Of a stretch of 63,833 bases of DNA, positions 33,861-41,988 are shown piece after piece (within the stretch, counting starts at the first letter, position 1; each line of letters starts with the position of its first letter). Under the pieces are notes generated by a model that saw nothing but the letters and a program-made list of their open reading frames with translations, was not told the origin of the DNA and searched no databases. The DNA comes from Myxococcales bacterium (GTDB lineage Bacteria; Myxococcota; B64-G9), in contig JAAZNF010000011.1 in assembly GCA_012798435.1 (NCBI GenBank), forward strand, positions 1 to 63,833, given 5' to 3'. Made by a program: the position numbers and the translations under genes.

Positions 33861-33885
33861 GGGGAAATCCGGGGTGGGTGGAACC
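33861..33885. repeat. dispersed 3'-flanking repeat, copy 2
   Basis: Contains the same 17-mer (CCGGGGTGGGTGGAACC, 33869-33885) as 492-508, preceded by GGGGAAAT. It lies about 20 bp past the stop of the minus-strand gene at 33906, as copy 1 does for the gene at 559. No gene is seen in 33695-33905. Confidence 0.6.
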
Positions 33886-33905
33886 CGGGCAAAAACTCCG
33901 ATCAT

Positions 33906-34607
33906 TCAACCCAGCGCTCCATTTTTTCCGGGCAGCTTCAAGAAAAGGCCAGCGTAGGCAGGCTCGAAGATGAAGTTCTGCTCGAAGCCGCCCGAGGCCT
34001 CCTGGAGCAAGGGCAACATCGTCTCGCAGAGCCTGCCAAACTGCGCCAGCCCCACCTTGTATGCGGTGAAACCGCCGTAGCGCCCGGCCTTCAGCACCAG
34101 GTGCGTGTTGCCCTGGCCCGACGCCTTGGCCTGGACCGTCCAGTCGAGCTTTGCCACCGACGCACCTACCGGCCACTCCCACTTGAGTTTCTTGGCCGCC
34201 TTCTTGAGGTCGCGCTCCTTGGCCAACCGTTTCGACAACTCGCGGTCCTCACCCGCGAACCACTTCAGCCCGCCGAAGAATCCTCTTTGTAGCGCCACCG
34301 GGTTCTTCAGGCATCCCCGGAGCAAAGCGTGGTGCTCACCGGGCAGGGCCGTAATCGTCGCGAAAGGCTGGAAGTACGCACGCGTGAGCTCCCCAGTGCG
34401 CAGCTTGAACACCAGGATTGCGTCAGCCCGGAGCCTGCCGCCAAGCAAGCTCTTCAACGTGTCGCCGATGAGCTTTCCCCGGCTAGCGTCATCCGGGTGA
34501 ATTTCGAAGACATCCTCGACCGTGACACCGGCCTTCTGGGCCTCATCCAGGATGCTTTCCTTCTGGCGAGCCAGCATCTTCTCCTGCCCCTTTCCGAACA
34601 ATCCCAT
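33906..34607 (-). CDS. conserved-looking cytoplasmic protein of unknown family
   Basis: A 233-residue soluble protein with no signal peptide. It starts M-G-L-F-G-K-G-Q-E-K-M-L-A-R-Q-K-E and has a mid-region resembling a PH-like or bPH beta domain (A-I-L-V-F-K-L-R-T-G-E-L-T-R-A-Y-F). An Arg/Lys-rich helix follows (about 125-142), then a C-terminal beta section. AAAGGAG precedes ATG 34607 clearly. I recognise no family and assign no function. Confidence 0.7.
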   Translation of the reverse strand: MGLFGKGQEKMLARQKESILDEAQKAGVTVEDVFEIHPDDASRGKLIGDTLKSLLGGRLRADAILVFKLRTGELTRAYFQPFATITALPGEHHALLRGCLKNPVALQRGFFGGLKWFAGEDRELSKRLAKERDLKKAAKKLKWEWPVGASVAKLDWTVQAKASGQGNTHLVLKAGRYGGFTAYKVGLAQFGRLCETMLPLLQEASGGFEQNFIFEPAYAGLFLKLPGKNGALG

Positions 34608-34849
34608 GTTTCTCTCCTTTGGCCTGGTCGGCTACCACTTTTGTTGACGGAGCGATCCAGTTGTTTCAAGGGAGACATCCTGAAGACTCCGGGGCCTGTC
34701 CCCCTGAAAAAGGTTTGATTATCAATGACATCGTGGCAAGAGAGTCAGCCAGGGAATGAGCCCATGCAGCGCTGCGTCATAATCCTTGACTCGGAGCCGG
34801 AAGGGATAGAAAAGTCATGCGACGTCAACGTCTTTTTCGGAGGTCCACG
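34608..34849. other. divergent intergenic region
   Basis: A 242-bp spacer between divergent genes. It contains GGGGCCTGTCCCC (34691-34703), matching the hairpin core at 31489-31501, and a weak promoter-like TTGACT (34786) with TAGAAA (34807) ahead of the LolA-like gene. The 15-nt spacing is short, so I do not call a promoter. Confidence 0.4.
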
Positions 34850-35593
34850 ATGAGCAAGGCACTTATGACATCGACCCTGTTTTTTTCGGTGATTCTCCTC
34901 AACGCGCCTTTGGCGAGCGCCCTCACCGGCGACGAGGTGCTCAAGAAGATGGACGCCGCCGAGTACAGCGCCAAGGACACCGAGGCCACGGTGAAGCTCA
35001 TCATGACCGACAAGGGCGGCGCGCGCTCCGAGCGCAAGATGCAGATGTTCCAGAAGGGCATGAAGCAGCGCCTGGTGCGCTTCCTCGAGCCCGCCGACGT
35101 CAAAGGCATCGCCTTCCTCGACGAGGGCGACGACAAGATGTACCTGTACCTGCCCGCGCTGCACAAGGTGCGCCGCATCGCCGGCCACGTGAAGAACGAG
35201 AACTTCGCCGGCACCGACTTCGCCTACCAGGACCTCCAGGCGGGAGAGTTCTCGGCGCGCGTGGACGCGAAGTCCATGACCGAGGACGACACCCACTACG
35301 TCGTCGAGGCCGTGCCGCGGCCGGGCACCGACTCCAAGTACGGAAAGCTCATCCTGCACATCCGCAAGGCCGACTTCTTGTTCGACAAGATCGAGTTCTT
35401 CGACGAGTCGCAGACCTTGTGGAAGCTCTTCACCCGCGACGACTTTCGCGCCGTCGGCAAGTACACCCAGAGCTACCGCATCCTGATGAAGGATCAGAAG
35501 TCCGAGCACTCCACCGAGATGACGGTGATCGAGCTCAAGGTGGACACCGGCCTCAAGGACTCGTTCTTTTCCCAGCGCCAGCTCAAAAAGTAA
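34850..35593 (+). CDS. LolA-like outer-membrane lipoprotein-sorting protein
   Basis: A 247-residue exported protein. CGGAGG (34839-34844) fixes ATG 34850; a signal peptide (about 1-25) ends A-S-A. The body matches the COG2834 LolA-type fold that shelters lipid (D-E-V-L-K-K-M-D-A-A-E near the start, M-Y-L-Y-L-P-A-L-H-K-V-R-R-I, then F-A-G-T-D-F-A-Y-Q-D-L). Members next to RND exporters are thought to carry lipids or lipoproteins across the periplasm. Here it leads a cluster with a barrel and an MMPL/RND exporter, supporting a three-part export route. Confidence 0.88.
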   Translation: MSKALMTSTLFFSVILLNAPLASALTGDEVLKKMDAAEYSAKDTEATVKLIMTDKGGARSERKMQMFQKGMKQRLVRFLEPADVKGIAFLDEGDDKMYLYLPALHKVRRIAGHVKNENFAGTDFAYQDLQAGEFSARVDAKSMTEDDTHYVVEAVPRPGTDSKYGKLILHIRKADFLFDKIEFFDESQTLWKLFTRDDFRAVGKYTQSYRILMKDQKSEHSTEMTVIELKVDTGLKDSFFSQRQLKK

Positions 35594-35625
35594 GCGGCGT
35601 AACGTGGTGCCAGCGGCCATAGGCT

Positions 35626-35725
35626 TACGATGCACTCATTCGAAACAGGTGTTTCCGGGCACGACCGACCGCGGGCCGAAAGAGCCAGCGCAGGCGGCGC
35701 GCCTTGGGTTGCGGTGGAAGACCGC
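35626..35725 (+). repeat. intercistronic leader element, copy A
   Basis: About 100 bp ahead of the barrel gene. It shares five ordered blocks with copy B at 37211-37324: TACGATGCAC, CGACCGACCG, AGCCAGCGC(A/G)GGCGG, TGGGTTGCGG and GACCGC. Spacing is 36, 21, 22 and 15 bp here against 36, 22, 24 and 26 bp in B. Each copy ends just before a start codon, so a regulatory or RNA-level role is possible. Confidence 0.75.
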
Positions 35726-35740
35726 GATAGGATGCATGGC

Positions 35741-37198
35741 ATGAGAGCGCACGCCATCGTGGTCGCGGCCTGGCTGTGCGGTGCCGTGTGGTCTGCTGCC
35801 GGCAGCCTGCGCCCGGCCTCCGCGGGCGAGGTCGAATTCAACGGTTCTGTCGCCAGCGAGAACTTCTTGGGTGTGAGCGGTGACGATGCGGGCCGCTGGT
35901 TCGACTTTCGCAACGCGAACACCATCGGCTTCAAGCTCAAGGCGCATCCCTCCGACGAGGTGACCGCCTCGGCGAGCCTCGAGGTGCGAAACACGAACTT
36001 CAGCGAGATCCGCCTCGTCACCGAGCTTTGGGACCGCGCCGCCGCCGACCCGGTGTCGCTGCGGGTGCGCGAGGCCTACGTCCAGGTCGACGGCTTCGTC
36101 TTCGACGGGGACGAGTTCTCCCTGGATCTTCGCGCGGGAAAGCAGATCGTCGCCTGGGGCGAGGCCGACAGCTTCAACCCGACCAACAACTTCGATCCCT
36201 ACGACCTCGAAAACCCCCTCGACTTCAAGGAGCGCCTGGCCAACGTCTCTCTGAAGCTCGACTTCAACATTGGAGACGACTTCTTGCTCCTCGAGGGCGT
36301 GTTCGTCCCGCGCCACCTGCCGTCGCTTCTGCCCATCGACCTGCTCATCCGGGGCGACCCGCTGCAGAGCCCCCTCATGCCCGCGATCGATCCGCGCCTG
36401 CTTGCCCAGCTCGAGACGCTGGGGATCCTGCTCGTGCCGCCCGGGCTGGACGTGGTGACCGCGCCGGCGCCGGCGTTCGCCGCCGAGAACATCGCCGCCG
36501 GGGCGCGCCTCAAGGGCTCGTTCTTCGGCTTCGACATGTCGGTGTCCTACTTCCGCGGCCGCGATCTCCTGCCCGCGCCGACGCTGGCCAAGACCCGGCT
36601 CGCCGGGAGCGTGGCCGAGGGGTGTCCCCAGGGCGGGACGAGCTGCCTGGTCTTCGACGGCGTCGAGCTCTCCTACCCGCGGCTCCAGGTGGTGGGCTTC
36701 GACTTTCGCGGGAGCCTCGGCAAGGTCGGCGTGTGGGGCGAGGTGGGGGTGGTGTTCCCGGAAAAGGTCGCCACCGTGGTCGAGGCGGGCCTGCTCGGCA
36801 GCTACCAACTGGCCTTCATCGACGATACCCCATTTACCAAGTGGACGCTGGGCGCCGAGTACACCTTCCCGGGCGGGCTCTTCGTCAACGCCCAGTGGGT
36901 GCACGGCTTCTTCGCCGAGCGCACCGGGCACGCCTTGCACGACTACCTCTTCGTGGACGTGAAGAAGACATTCCTCTCCGAGCGTCTGCGCCTCGAGCTC
37001 ATGCTGGGCGGGGAGGTCGATCCCAACCGCGGCCGTAGGGCCCTGGGTGGCTTCGTCGGGTTGGAGGCGGGCTACAAGCCCTACGATGGGGCGGAGGTGG
37101 TGCTGGGGTGCGCGCTGGCGGCCGGTGAGGAGCGCACCACCTTCGACCTTTTTGAGGATCTTTCGCAGGTCTATCTCAAAATCCGGGCGGACTTCTAG
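35741..37198 (+). CDS. DUF1302-like outer-membrane barrel
   Basis: A 485-residue exported protein. The frame is open from 35630, but that part lies in the repeated leader; AGGA 8 nt ahead and an immediate signal peptide (M-R-A-H-A-I-V-V-A-A-W) favour ATG 35741. The mature chain starts E-V-E-F-N-G-S-V-A-S-E-N, shows R-A-G-K-Q-I-V-A-W-G-E-A-D-S-F-N-P-T-N (typical of DUF1302 barrels beside RND genes) and alternates aromatic strands to the end, finishing Y-L-K-I-R-A-D-F, a good beta signal. It probably forms the outer-membrane part of the adjoining export system. Confidence 0.82.
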   Translation: MRAHAIVVAAWLCGAVWSAAGSLRPASAGEVEFNGSVASENFLGVSGDDAGRWFDFRNANTIGFKLKAHPSDEVTASASLEVRNTNFSEIRLVTELWDRAAADPVSLRVREAYVQVDGFVFDGDEFSLDLRAGKQIVAWGEADSFNPTNNFDPYDLENPLDFKERLANVSLKLDFNIGDDFLLLEGVFVPRHLPSLLPIDLLIRGDPLQSPLMPAIDPRLLAQLETLGILLVPPGLDVVTAPAPAFAAENIAAGARLKGSFFGFDMSVSYFRGRDLLPAPTLAKTRLAGSVAEGCPQGGTSCLVFDGVELSYPRLQVVGFDFRGSLGKVGVWGEVGVVFPEKVATVVEAGLLGSYQLAFIDDTPFTKWTLGAEYTFPGGLFVNAQWVHGFFAERTGHALHDYLFVDVKKTFLSERLRLELMLGGEVDPNRGRRALGGFVGLEAGYKPYDGAEVVLGCALAAGEERTTFDLFEDLSQVYLKIRADF

Positions 37199-37210
37199 AT
37201 TCTCTGCGCG

Positions 37211-37324
37211 TACGATGCACGCTTTGGATACACATGTTTTCGAGCGCGACCGACCGTGGGGCCCACAAAGCCAGCGCGGGCGGGAGCACGCCTGGGTTGC
37301 GGCGGAGCCGTGAGAGGAGACCGC
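37211..37324 (+). repeat. intercistronic leader element, copy B
   Basis: Second copy of the element at 35626-35725, inside the gap between the barrel and exporter genes. It ends directly before ATG 37325 and includes the GAGAGGAGA ribosome site. Compared with copy A, most extra bases lie between the last two blocks, where the ribosome site falls. Confidence 0.75.
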
Positions 37325-40249
37325 ATGCTCGAACGTTTTGCCCGCTGGGTGCTGCGCCTGCGCGTCGTCATCATCGCGCTCTCTTTCGTGCTCACCGGGC
37401 TGGCCGTGCTGGCACTCGTCACCAAGGCGCGGGTTGAGAGCGACGTCAGCAAGTACCTGCCGGCCGACGACCCGGTAATCCAACGCTTCACCCACGCGGG
37501 GGAGAAGTTCGGCGGCGTGACCGTGGCGCTGGTGGTGGTGGACTTCGGCGACGCCTTCACCCAGGAGGCCCTGGCCGACCTCGACCGGCTCACCCGGGCC
37601 TTACAGAAGATCTCCGGAGTGAAGTGGGTCATCTCGCTGGCCAACGTCGACGATGTGCAGGAGAGCCAGGTCGAAGGCGAGAAGGCCGTGCTGGTGGGAA
37701 AGCTCATCGCGCCCGGAAAGATCCCCAGCGATCCGGAGGAGCTTTCGCGCCTGCGCCGCTACGTCCTCGGCAAGGAGACGCTCACCGGGACGGTGGTGAG
37801 CGCCGACGGGCGCTACGCCTCGGTGGCCTGCACCATCCTGGAGCAGGCAGACCGGGTGGTGGTGGCGAGCGAGATCGAGCAGGTGGCGCGCGCCGAGATC
37901 CAGACGCGCACGCTGTATTTCTCGGGCTTTCCCAACTGGACCAAGACCATGTCGCACATCATCCTGTCCGACATGGCCCGCCTGGTGCCCATCGTGGCGC
38001 TGCTGGTCATCCTGGCCCTGTTTGCGAGCTTCCGCTCCCTGCGCGGGGTTCTCCTGCCGCTGCTCAACGTCATGCTCAGCTCTACCTGGGCCATGGGTCT
38101 CATGGCCGCACTCGACTGGCCCATCACCATGCTCTCGAACGCGGTCCCGGTCCTGATGATGGCGCTGGGCACGGCCTACTCGATCCACCTCTTGCACCGG
38201 GTGAACGAGTCCGCCGCCGCCGACCCGACGGGGACGGGGCTCGCCAAGGCGCTCTCCGAGGTGTTCGTGCCGATTCTGGGCGCGGGGGTGACCACGGTAG
38301 CGGGGTTCCTGTCGTTCCTCACCACCAACCTCTCTTTCATCCGCCAGACGGGGTGGATCGCGGCCTTTGGAATCTTCGTGGCCATGATGCTCGCGCTCAC
38401 GCTGCTCCCGGCCATCCTGTCGTTCCTGGCGCCATCCCGGCCGCGCCGGACCGAGAGCGAGGGCGCCGGCCGCGCGGGGCTCTTCCTCACGCGCGCCTTC
38501 GATGGCATCGTGGCCGCGGTGCTGCGCCGGCCCATCGTGGCGGTGATCGCCGCCTTGCTAATGGCGGCCACCACCGTGCCCTTCATCCTGCGTCTCGAGA
38601 GCCGCTTCGACATGATCGAGTACTTCCCGCACGACAGCGACGTGCGCACCGCCGACCGGCTCATGCGCGAGAAACTGGGCGGCAACACCCCGGTATGGGT
38701 CACCATCGCCGGGGACGCCAAGGACCCGCTGGTGCTACGCCACGCCTTGCTGGCCGGGAAGTTCCTGCGCGCCCAGGGAGACATCCAGGACGTGCGCTCC
38801 ATCGCTGACCTGCTGGCCGAGATGAACCAGGTTCTCTCCGGCCGGCGCGCCTTGCCGGACTCGCGCGAGGGCATCGCCAACCTGTGGCTCAGCCTCGAGG
38901 GCAAGGACATCCTGGACCAGCTCGTGGACGGCGAGCGGCGCGAGCTTCTGGTCCAGGGGCGGTGCCGCACCGGCGACACCGGGCGGTTGCGCCGGCTGGT
39001 GGCCGACCTCGACCGCTTCCTATCGGGTTTCCCCAGGCGCTTCGTCTCCGTGCGGCTTTCCGACACCGACGCCGAGACGGCCGAGAAGGCCGGTGACACC
39101 ACCCGCCGCTGGGTGGCCTGGACCATCGCCCTCGACGTCAAGGCGCGGCTCGCCCGGGAGTTGGACCCGGAAGAGGTGCTGCGCTGGCTGGATGCGGCCG
39201 ACCGCGGCATCCGGCTCGACCTCGATTCGTTACGAAAACGGGTGAGCGAATACCTGGCCTCCCCGGAGGCGGAGCTGGAGATCGCTCCCGAGCGGCTGGC
39301 CGCCGCCGCCAACGAGGCGGCGCGGGTCCTTCAGGGCGCTGCAAACGAGGAGACGCTGAGTGCTGTGCTGGGGGCGCGCATCTTCGCTTCGCAATCAGAA
39401 GCGGAGGAGGGGATGCGGGATCTGCGAGCGCTTTCGCGCTCGTTGTTGATCCTGGCCCGGGAGGAACGCGGCACGCAGCGAGTGGCGGCGCTCCGCGGCG
39501 CCCTCATGCAGAGACTCATTTCGCCGGCGTCCGAAAACGCCCTGCTGGTTGCGGACATCGAAGGCGACCTGTGGGAGCTTGAGAGCGAGACGGCCTGGCT
39601 CCCGGAAGAGGAAGCGCCCGCCCGCCATGCTGGAGCGCCGGTAGAAGCAAGGCTCGCTCAGACCGGGTTCCACGAGGTGACGGTGGAGGTGGACGACGGC
39701 ATCGTGCGCAGCCAGCTCTCCAGCCTGGGACTGGCCATCCTGGTGGCCTTCGTATTCATCGCTCTCCAGTTCCGCTCGCTGGTCGCGGCGCTGGTCGGAC
39801 TCATCCCGGTCGGCTTCACCCTGGCGGTGATTTTCGCCGTGATGGGGGCGCTCGACATCAAGCTGGAACCCGCCACGGTGCTCATTGCCTCGGTGGTGGT
39901 CGGGGTGGGCATCGACTATCCCATCCACCTGCTCTCGCGCCTGCGGCTGCTGGCCGCGCGACCTGGCATCGACGCACAGGCGGCCATTCTCCAGAGCGTG
40001 CACTCCGTCGGCCGCGCCATCTTGATCAACGCGCTGGCGGTGCTGCTCGGTATGCTGGTGTTTTTGTTCGCCCAGCTCATCCCGCTGCACTACTTCGGCT
40101 CGCTGATGGCGCTGGCCATGGCCACCAGCTCGCTTTCGGCCATCATCGTGCTGCCCGCAGTGGTGGCGGCGACGCGGCCGGCCTTCGTGGCCAAGATGTG
40201 TTCCGGCGCCACCGCGGCACAGGATCCGGGCGCCACGACAGGAGGGTGA
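37325..40249 (+). CDS. RND superfamily exporter (MMPL type)
   Basis: A 974-residue inner-membrane transporter with the two-repeat RND layout: a hydrophobic helix near residue 15-35, a periplasmic loop, a five-helix block (about 215-365), a second single helix (near 400), another loop, and a final helix block (about 780-950). Motifs include [14 protein letters not shown] in repeat 1 and [17 protein letters not shown] in repeat 2, the Asp-bearing helix expected for proton coupling. GAGAGGAGA selects ATG 37325. Substrates are usually lipids or hydrophobic compounds (family knowledge). Confidence 0.93.
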   Translation: MLERFARWVLRLRVVIIALSFVLTGLAVLALVTKARVESDVSKYLPADDPVIQRFTHAGEKFGGVTVALVVVDFGDAFTQEALADLDRLTRALQKISGVKWVISLANVDDVQESQVEGEKAVLVGKLIAPGKIPSDPEELSRLRRYVLGKETLTGTVVSADGRYASVACTILEQADRVVVASEIEQVARAEIQTRTLYFSGFPNWTKTMSHIILSDMARLVPIVALLVILALFASFRSLRGVLLPLLNVMLSSTWAMGLMAALDWPITMLSNAVPVLMMALGTAYSIHLLHRVNESAAADPTGTGLAKALSEVFVPILGAGVTTVAGFLSFLTTNLSFIRQTGWIAAFGIFVAMMLALTLLPAILSFLAPSRPRRTESEGAGRAGLFLTRAFDGIVAAVLRRPIVAVIAALLMAATTVPFILRLESRFDMIEYFPHDSDVRTADRLMREKLGGNTPVWVTIAGDAKDPLVLRHALLAGKFLRAQGDIQDVRSIADLLAEMNQVLSGRRALPDSREGIANLWLSLEGKDILDQLVDGERRELLVQGRCRTGDTGRLRRLVADLDRFLSGFPRRFVSVRLSDTDAETAEKAGDTTRRWVAWTIALDVKARLARELDPEEVLRWLDAADRGIRLDLDSLRKRVSEYLASPEAELEIAPERLAAAANEAARVLQGAANEETLSAVLGARIFASQSEAEEGMRDLRALSRSLLILAREERGTQRVAALRGALMQRLISPASENALLVADIEGDLWELESETAWLPEEEAPARHAGAPVEARLAQTGFHEVTVEVDDGIVRSQLSSLGLAILVAFVFIALQFRSLVAALVGLIPVGFTLAVIFAVMGALDIKLEPATVLIASVVVGVGIDYPIHLLSRLRLLAARPGIDAQAAILQSVHSVGRAILINALAVLLGMLVFLFAQLIPLHYFGSLMALAMATSSLSAIIVLPAVVAATRPAFVAKMCSGATAAQDPGATTGG

Positions 40250-40250
40250 C

Positions 40251-40460
40251 ATGGCGAAGAGCTGCGACAAGGAGAAGAACCGGAGAGACTGCAACTGCAC
40301 CTACGAGCCTTGCTCCCGCAAGGGCATCTGTTGCGAGTGCATCGCCTACCACCGGCGGGCCGGGGAGCTGCCGGCCTGCTTCTTCCCGCCGGAGGTGGAG
40401 CGGACCTATGACCGCTCTATTGCTTGTTTTGTAAGGCTGCACGGTGGCAAGCGATCCTGA
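40251..40460 (+). CDS. DUF6485-type Cys-rich small protein
   Basis: A 69-residue protein beginning one base after the RND stop, with GGAGGGTG ahead of its ATG. It has nine cysteines, most in C14-N-C, C21, and C27-C-E-C30, then C43 in L-P-A-C-F-F-P. This fits the DUF6485 family as I recall it, probably a metal-binding fold. Function unknown; its tight spacing to the exporter suggests co-expression. Confidence 0.8.
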   Translation: MAKSCDKEKNRRDCNCTYEPCSRKGICCECIAYHRRAGELPACFFPPEVERTYDRSIACFVRLHGGKRS

Positions 40461-40484
40461 ACCCGGAAAAGCCGGCCACCTCGA

Positions 40485-40513
40485 TTGACACCCGGTGGTC
40501 CCGATGATAGGAA
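40485..40513 (+). promoter_or_regulatory. candidate promoter of the YfcE-type gene
   Basis: TTGACA (40485-40490), a 17-nt spacer and TAGGAA (40508-40513) lie 46 bp before ATG 40560. The -10 resembles others in the window (TAGGAT at 16905 and 62410). Confidence 0.45.
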
Positions 40514-40559
40514 AGCGGGCGGGTCGGATCGTGAGCTGTGACGCGGGAGGAGAGAGCGA

Positions 40560-41051
40560 ATGCTGATCGGTGTGATGGCGGACTCCCACGACCACCTCAC
40601 CGCGCTGGAGGCGGCGGTCAAGCTCTTCTCGGAGCGCGGGGTGGGATTCGTGATCCACGCCGGCGACTTCGTGGCCCCGTTCTCGCTTTCACCCATGGAA
40701 GCCCTCAAGTGCCCCTGGATCGGGGTTTTCGGCAACAACGACGGTGAACACAAGGGGCTGATCCGGCGTTCGAAGGGTCGTATCCAACCGCCGCCGTTCG
40801 ATCTCAACCTCGACGGCAAGAAGGTCACCGTCGTCCACGAGCTGACCGACGAGGACCGTCGGCGCATGGATGTGGAGGGGACGCAGATCGCCATTCACGC
40901 CCACACCCATCAGCCGTCGGTCGAGAGCGTGGGCAAGGTGCTGTACGTGAACCCGGGCGAGCTCAGCGGATGGTTGTACAAACGGCGTACGGTGGCGTTC
41001 ATCGACACCGAGGGCCTGAAGGCCACCATCGAAGACCTCGCTCTCCCCTGA
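40560..41051 (+). CDS. YfcE/MJ0936-family phosphodiesterase
   Basis: A 163-residue calcineurin-like phosphoesterase with the two-metal motifs: D8-S-H10, H-A-G-D-F (33-37), G-N-N-D (58-61), V-V-H-E-L, and H-A-H-T-H near 115. Enzymes of this group hydrolyse phosphodiesters with manganese; the physiological substrate is often unknown. GGGAGGAGAGAG precedes ATG 40560. Confidence 0.9.
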   Translation: MLIGVMADSHDHLTALEAAVKLFSERGVGFVIHAGDFVAPFSLSPMEALKCPWIGVFGNNDGEHKGLIRRSKGRIQPPPFDLNLDGKKVTVVHELTDEDRRRMDVEGTQIAIHAHTHQPSVESVGKVLYVNPGELSGWLYKRRTVAFIDTEGLKATIEDLALP

Positions 41052-41094
41052 TGGATCAGCAGTTTTTCTCGACGGGCGTTCGACCAAGGTTGCT

Positions 41095-41958
41095 TCAGTG
41101 AATCACCGTGGCAAATCCGGCAAACAGCTCGCCGGCCAGGCGCTTTTTCTTCTTCCCATCCGCGAACCGCAGGTAGTGGTTGAGGGCTTGCCCGGTTTTG
41201 GGATCTCTCCGCCTCTCGGGGTGGAACAGGTTGAGCCGCGTACGCAGCGCCCCGCCGCGGGCGTGGTGGATCACGATGACCGTGCCGTCGGCCTTGACCG
41301 ATTCTACGATGCCGACGTGGGTGAGGGGATCGTTGGCGCGCCCATCGCGGTTGCGATCGAACGTGTTGTCGAAGAACACGATATCCCCGACCTCCGGCAC
41401 CTTGTGCGTGTGAACCATGCCACGCTGCACGAGGCCGTGAAAGAGCTGGGCGACCAGGCTCTCTCCCTTGCGCGAGTCGACGGAGAGATAGGCGTCCAGC
41501 GGAATGCCGGCGGCAGAGTAGGCGGCCATGACCAGCCCGGAGCAGTCCTTCTTGACGACCTTGCCGTCGACCCGGTACGGTTCGCCCCGACCGGAGAGCA
41601 TGGCGCGGGCCTTCTCGACGACGAGCGCCCGGCCGCGCTCCGGATCCGGCATCCGCTTGTCCACCATGGCGACCTTCCTGACTTCGAGGGGAGGGGTCTT
41701 GGCCTTGCCGCTGCCAGGCCAGGTCTCGCACCTGTGGAGAACGGGGTGACGGAAGTCTTCCTGGCAACGAACGACCGGAACCTCCGTCGGGGGTTCGAGA
41801 TGCAAACGACCGCCGTCATGAACAGACTTGTCGATGTGGTTCGGAACGAGCAGGGTGTGCCGAAACTCGCCGAAAGGTGCCACGGCGATCCTCCCTCCGC
41901 AGGCGCAGATCGCAGTGGCGAAGACACAAGAGAATACAACCAGAAGGGAAGTTCTCAT
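41095..41958 (-). CDS. NlpC/P60-like cysteine peptidase lipoprotein
   Basis: A 287-residue lipoprotein (lipobox A-I-C-A-C, about 16-20). The C-terminal half has NlpC/P60 or amidase-fold residues: catalytic Cys in K-K-D-C-S-G-L-V-M-A-A-Y, G-D-I-V-F-F-D-N, the His in L-T-H-V-G-I-V-E-S, and a third polar residue in V-I-H-H-A-R-G-G. It likely cuts cell-wall peptides. AGGAGG lies just before ATG 41958. The N-terminal 100 residues are unfamiliar. Its gene starts only 30 bp from a divergent lipoprotein gene. Confidence 0.82.
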   Translation of the reverse strand: MRTSLLVVFSCVFATAICACGGRIAVAPFGEFRHTLLVPNHIDKSVHDGGRLHLEPPTEVPVVRCQEDFRHPVLHRCETWPGSGKAKTPPLEVRKVAMVDKRMPDPERGRALVVEKARAMLSGRGEPYRVDGKVVKKDCSGLVMAAYSAAGIPLDAYLSVDSRKGESLVAQLFHGLVQRGMVHTHKVPEVGDIVFFDNTFDRNRDGRANDPLTHVGIVESVKADGTVIVIHHARGGALRTRLNLFHPERRRDPKTGQALNHYLRFADGKKKKRLAGELFAGFATVIH

Positions 41959-41988
41959 TTGGAGCCTCCTGGCCTATATTCGGCTACA

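Noticed and set aside
35636-37495. 619-codon minus-strand open frame over the barrel gene
   Set aside because: No ribosome site, runs through the repeated leader, and mirrors the barrel gene's third-position GC bias.
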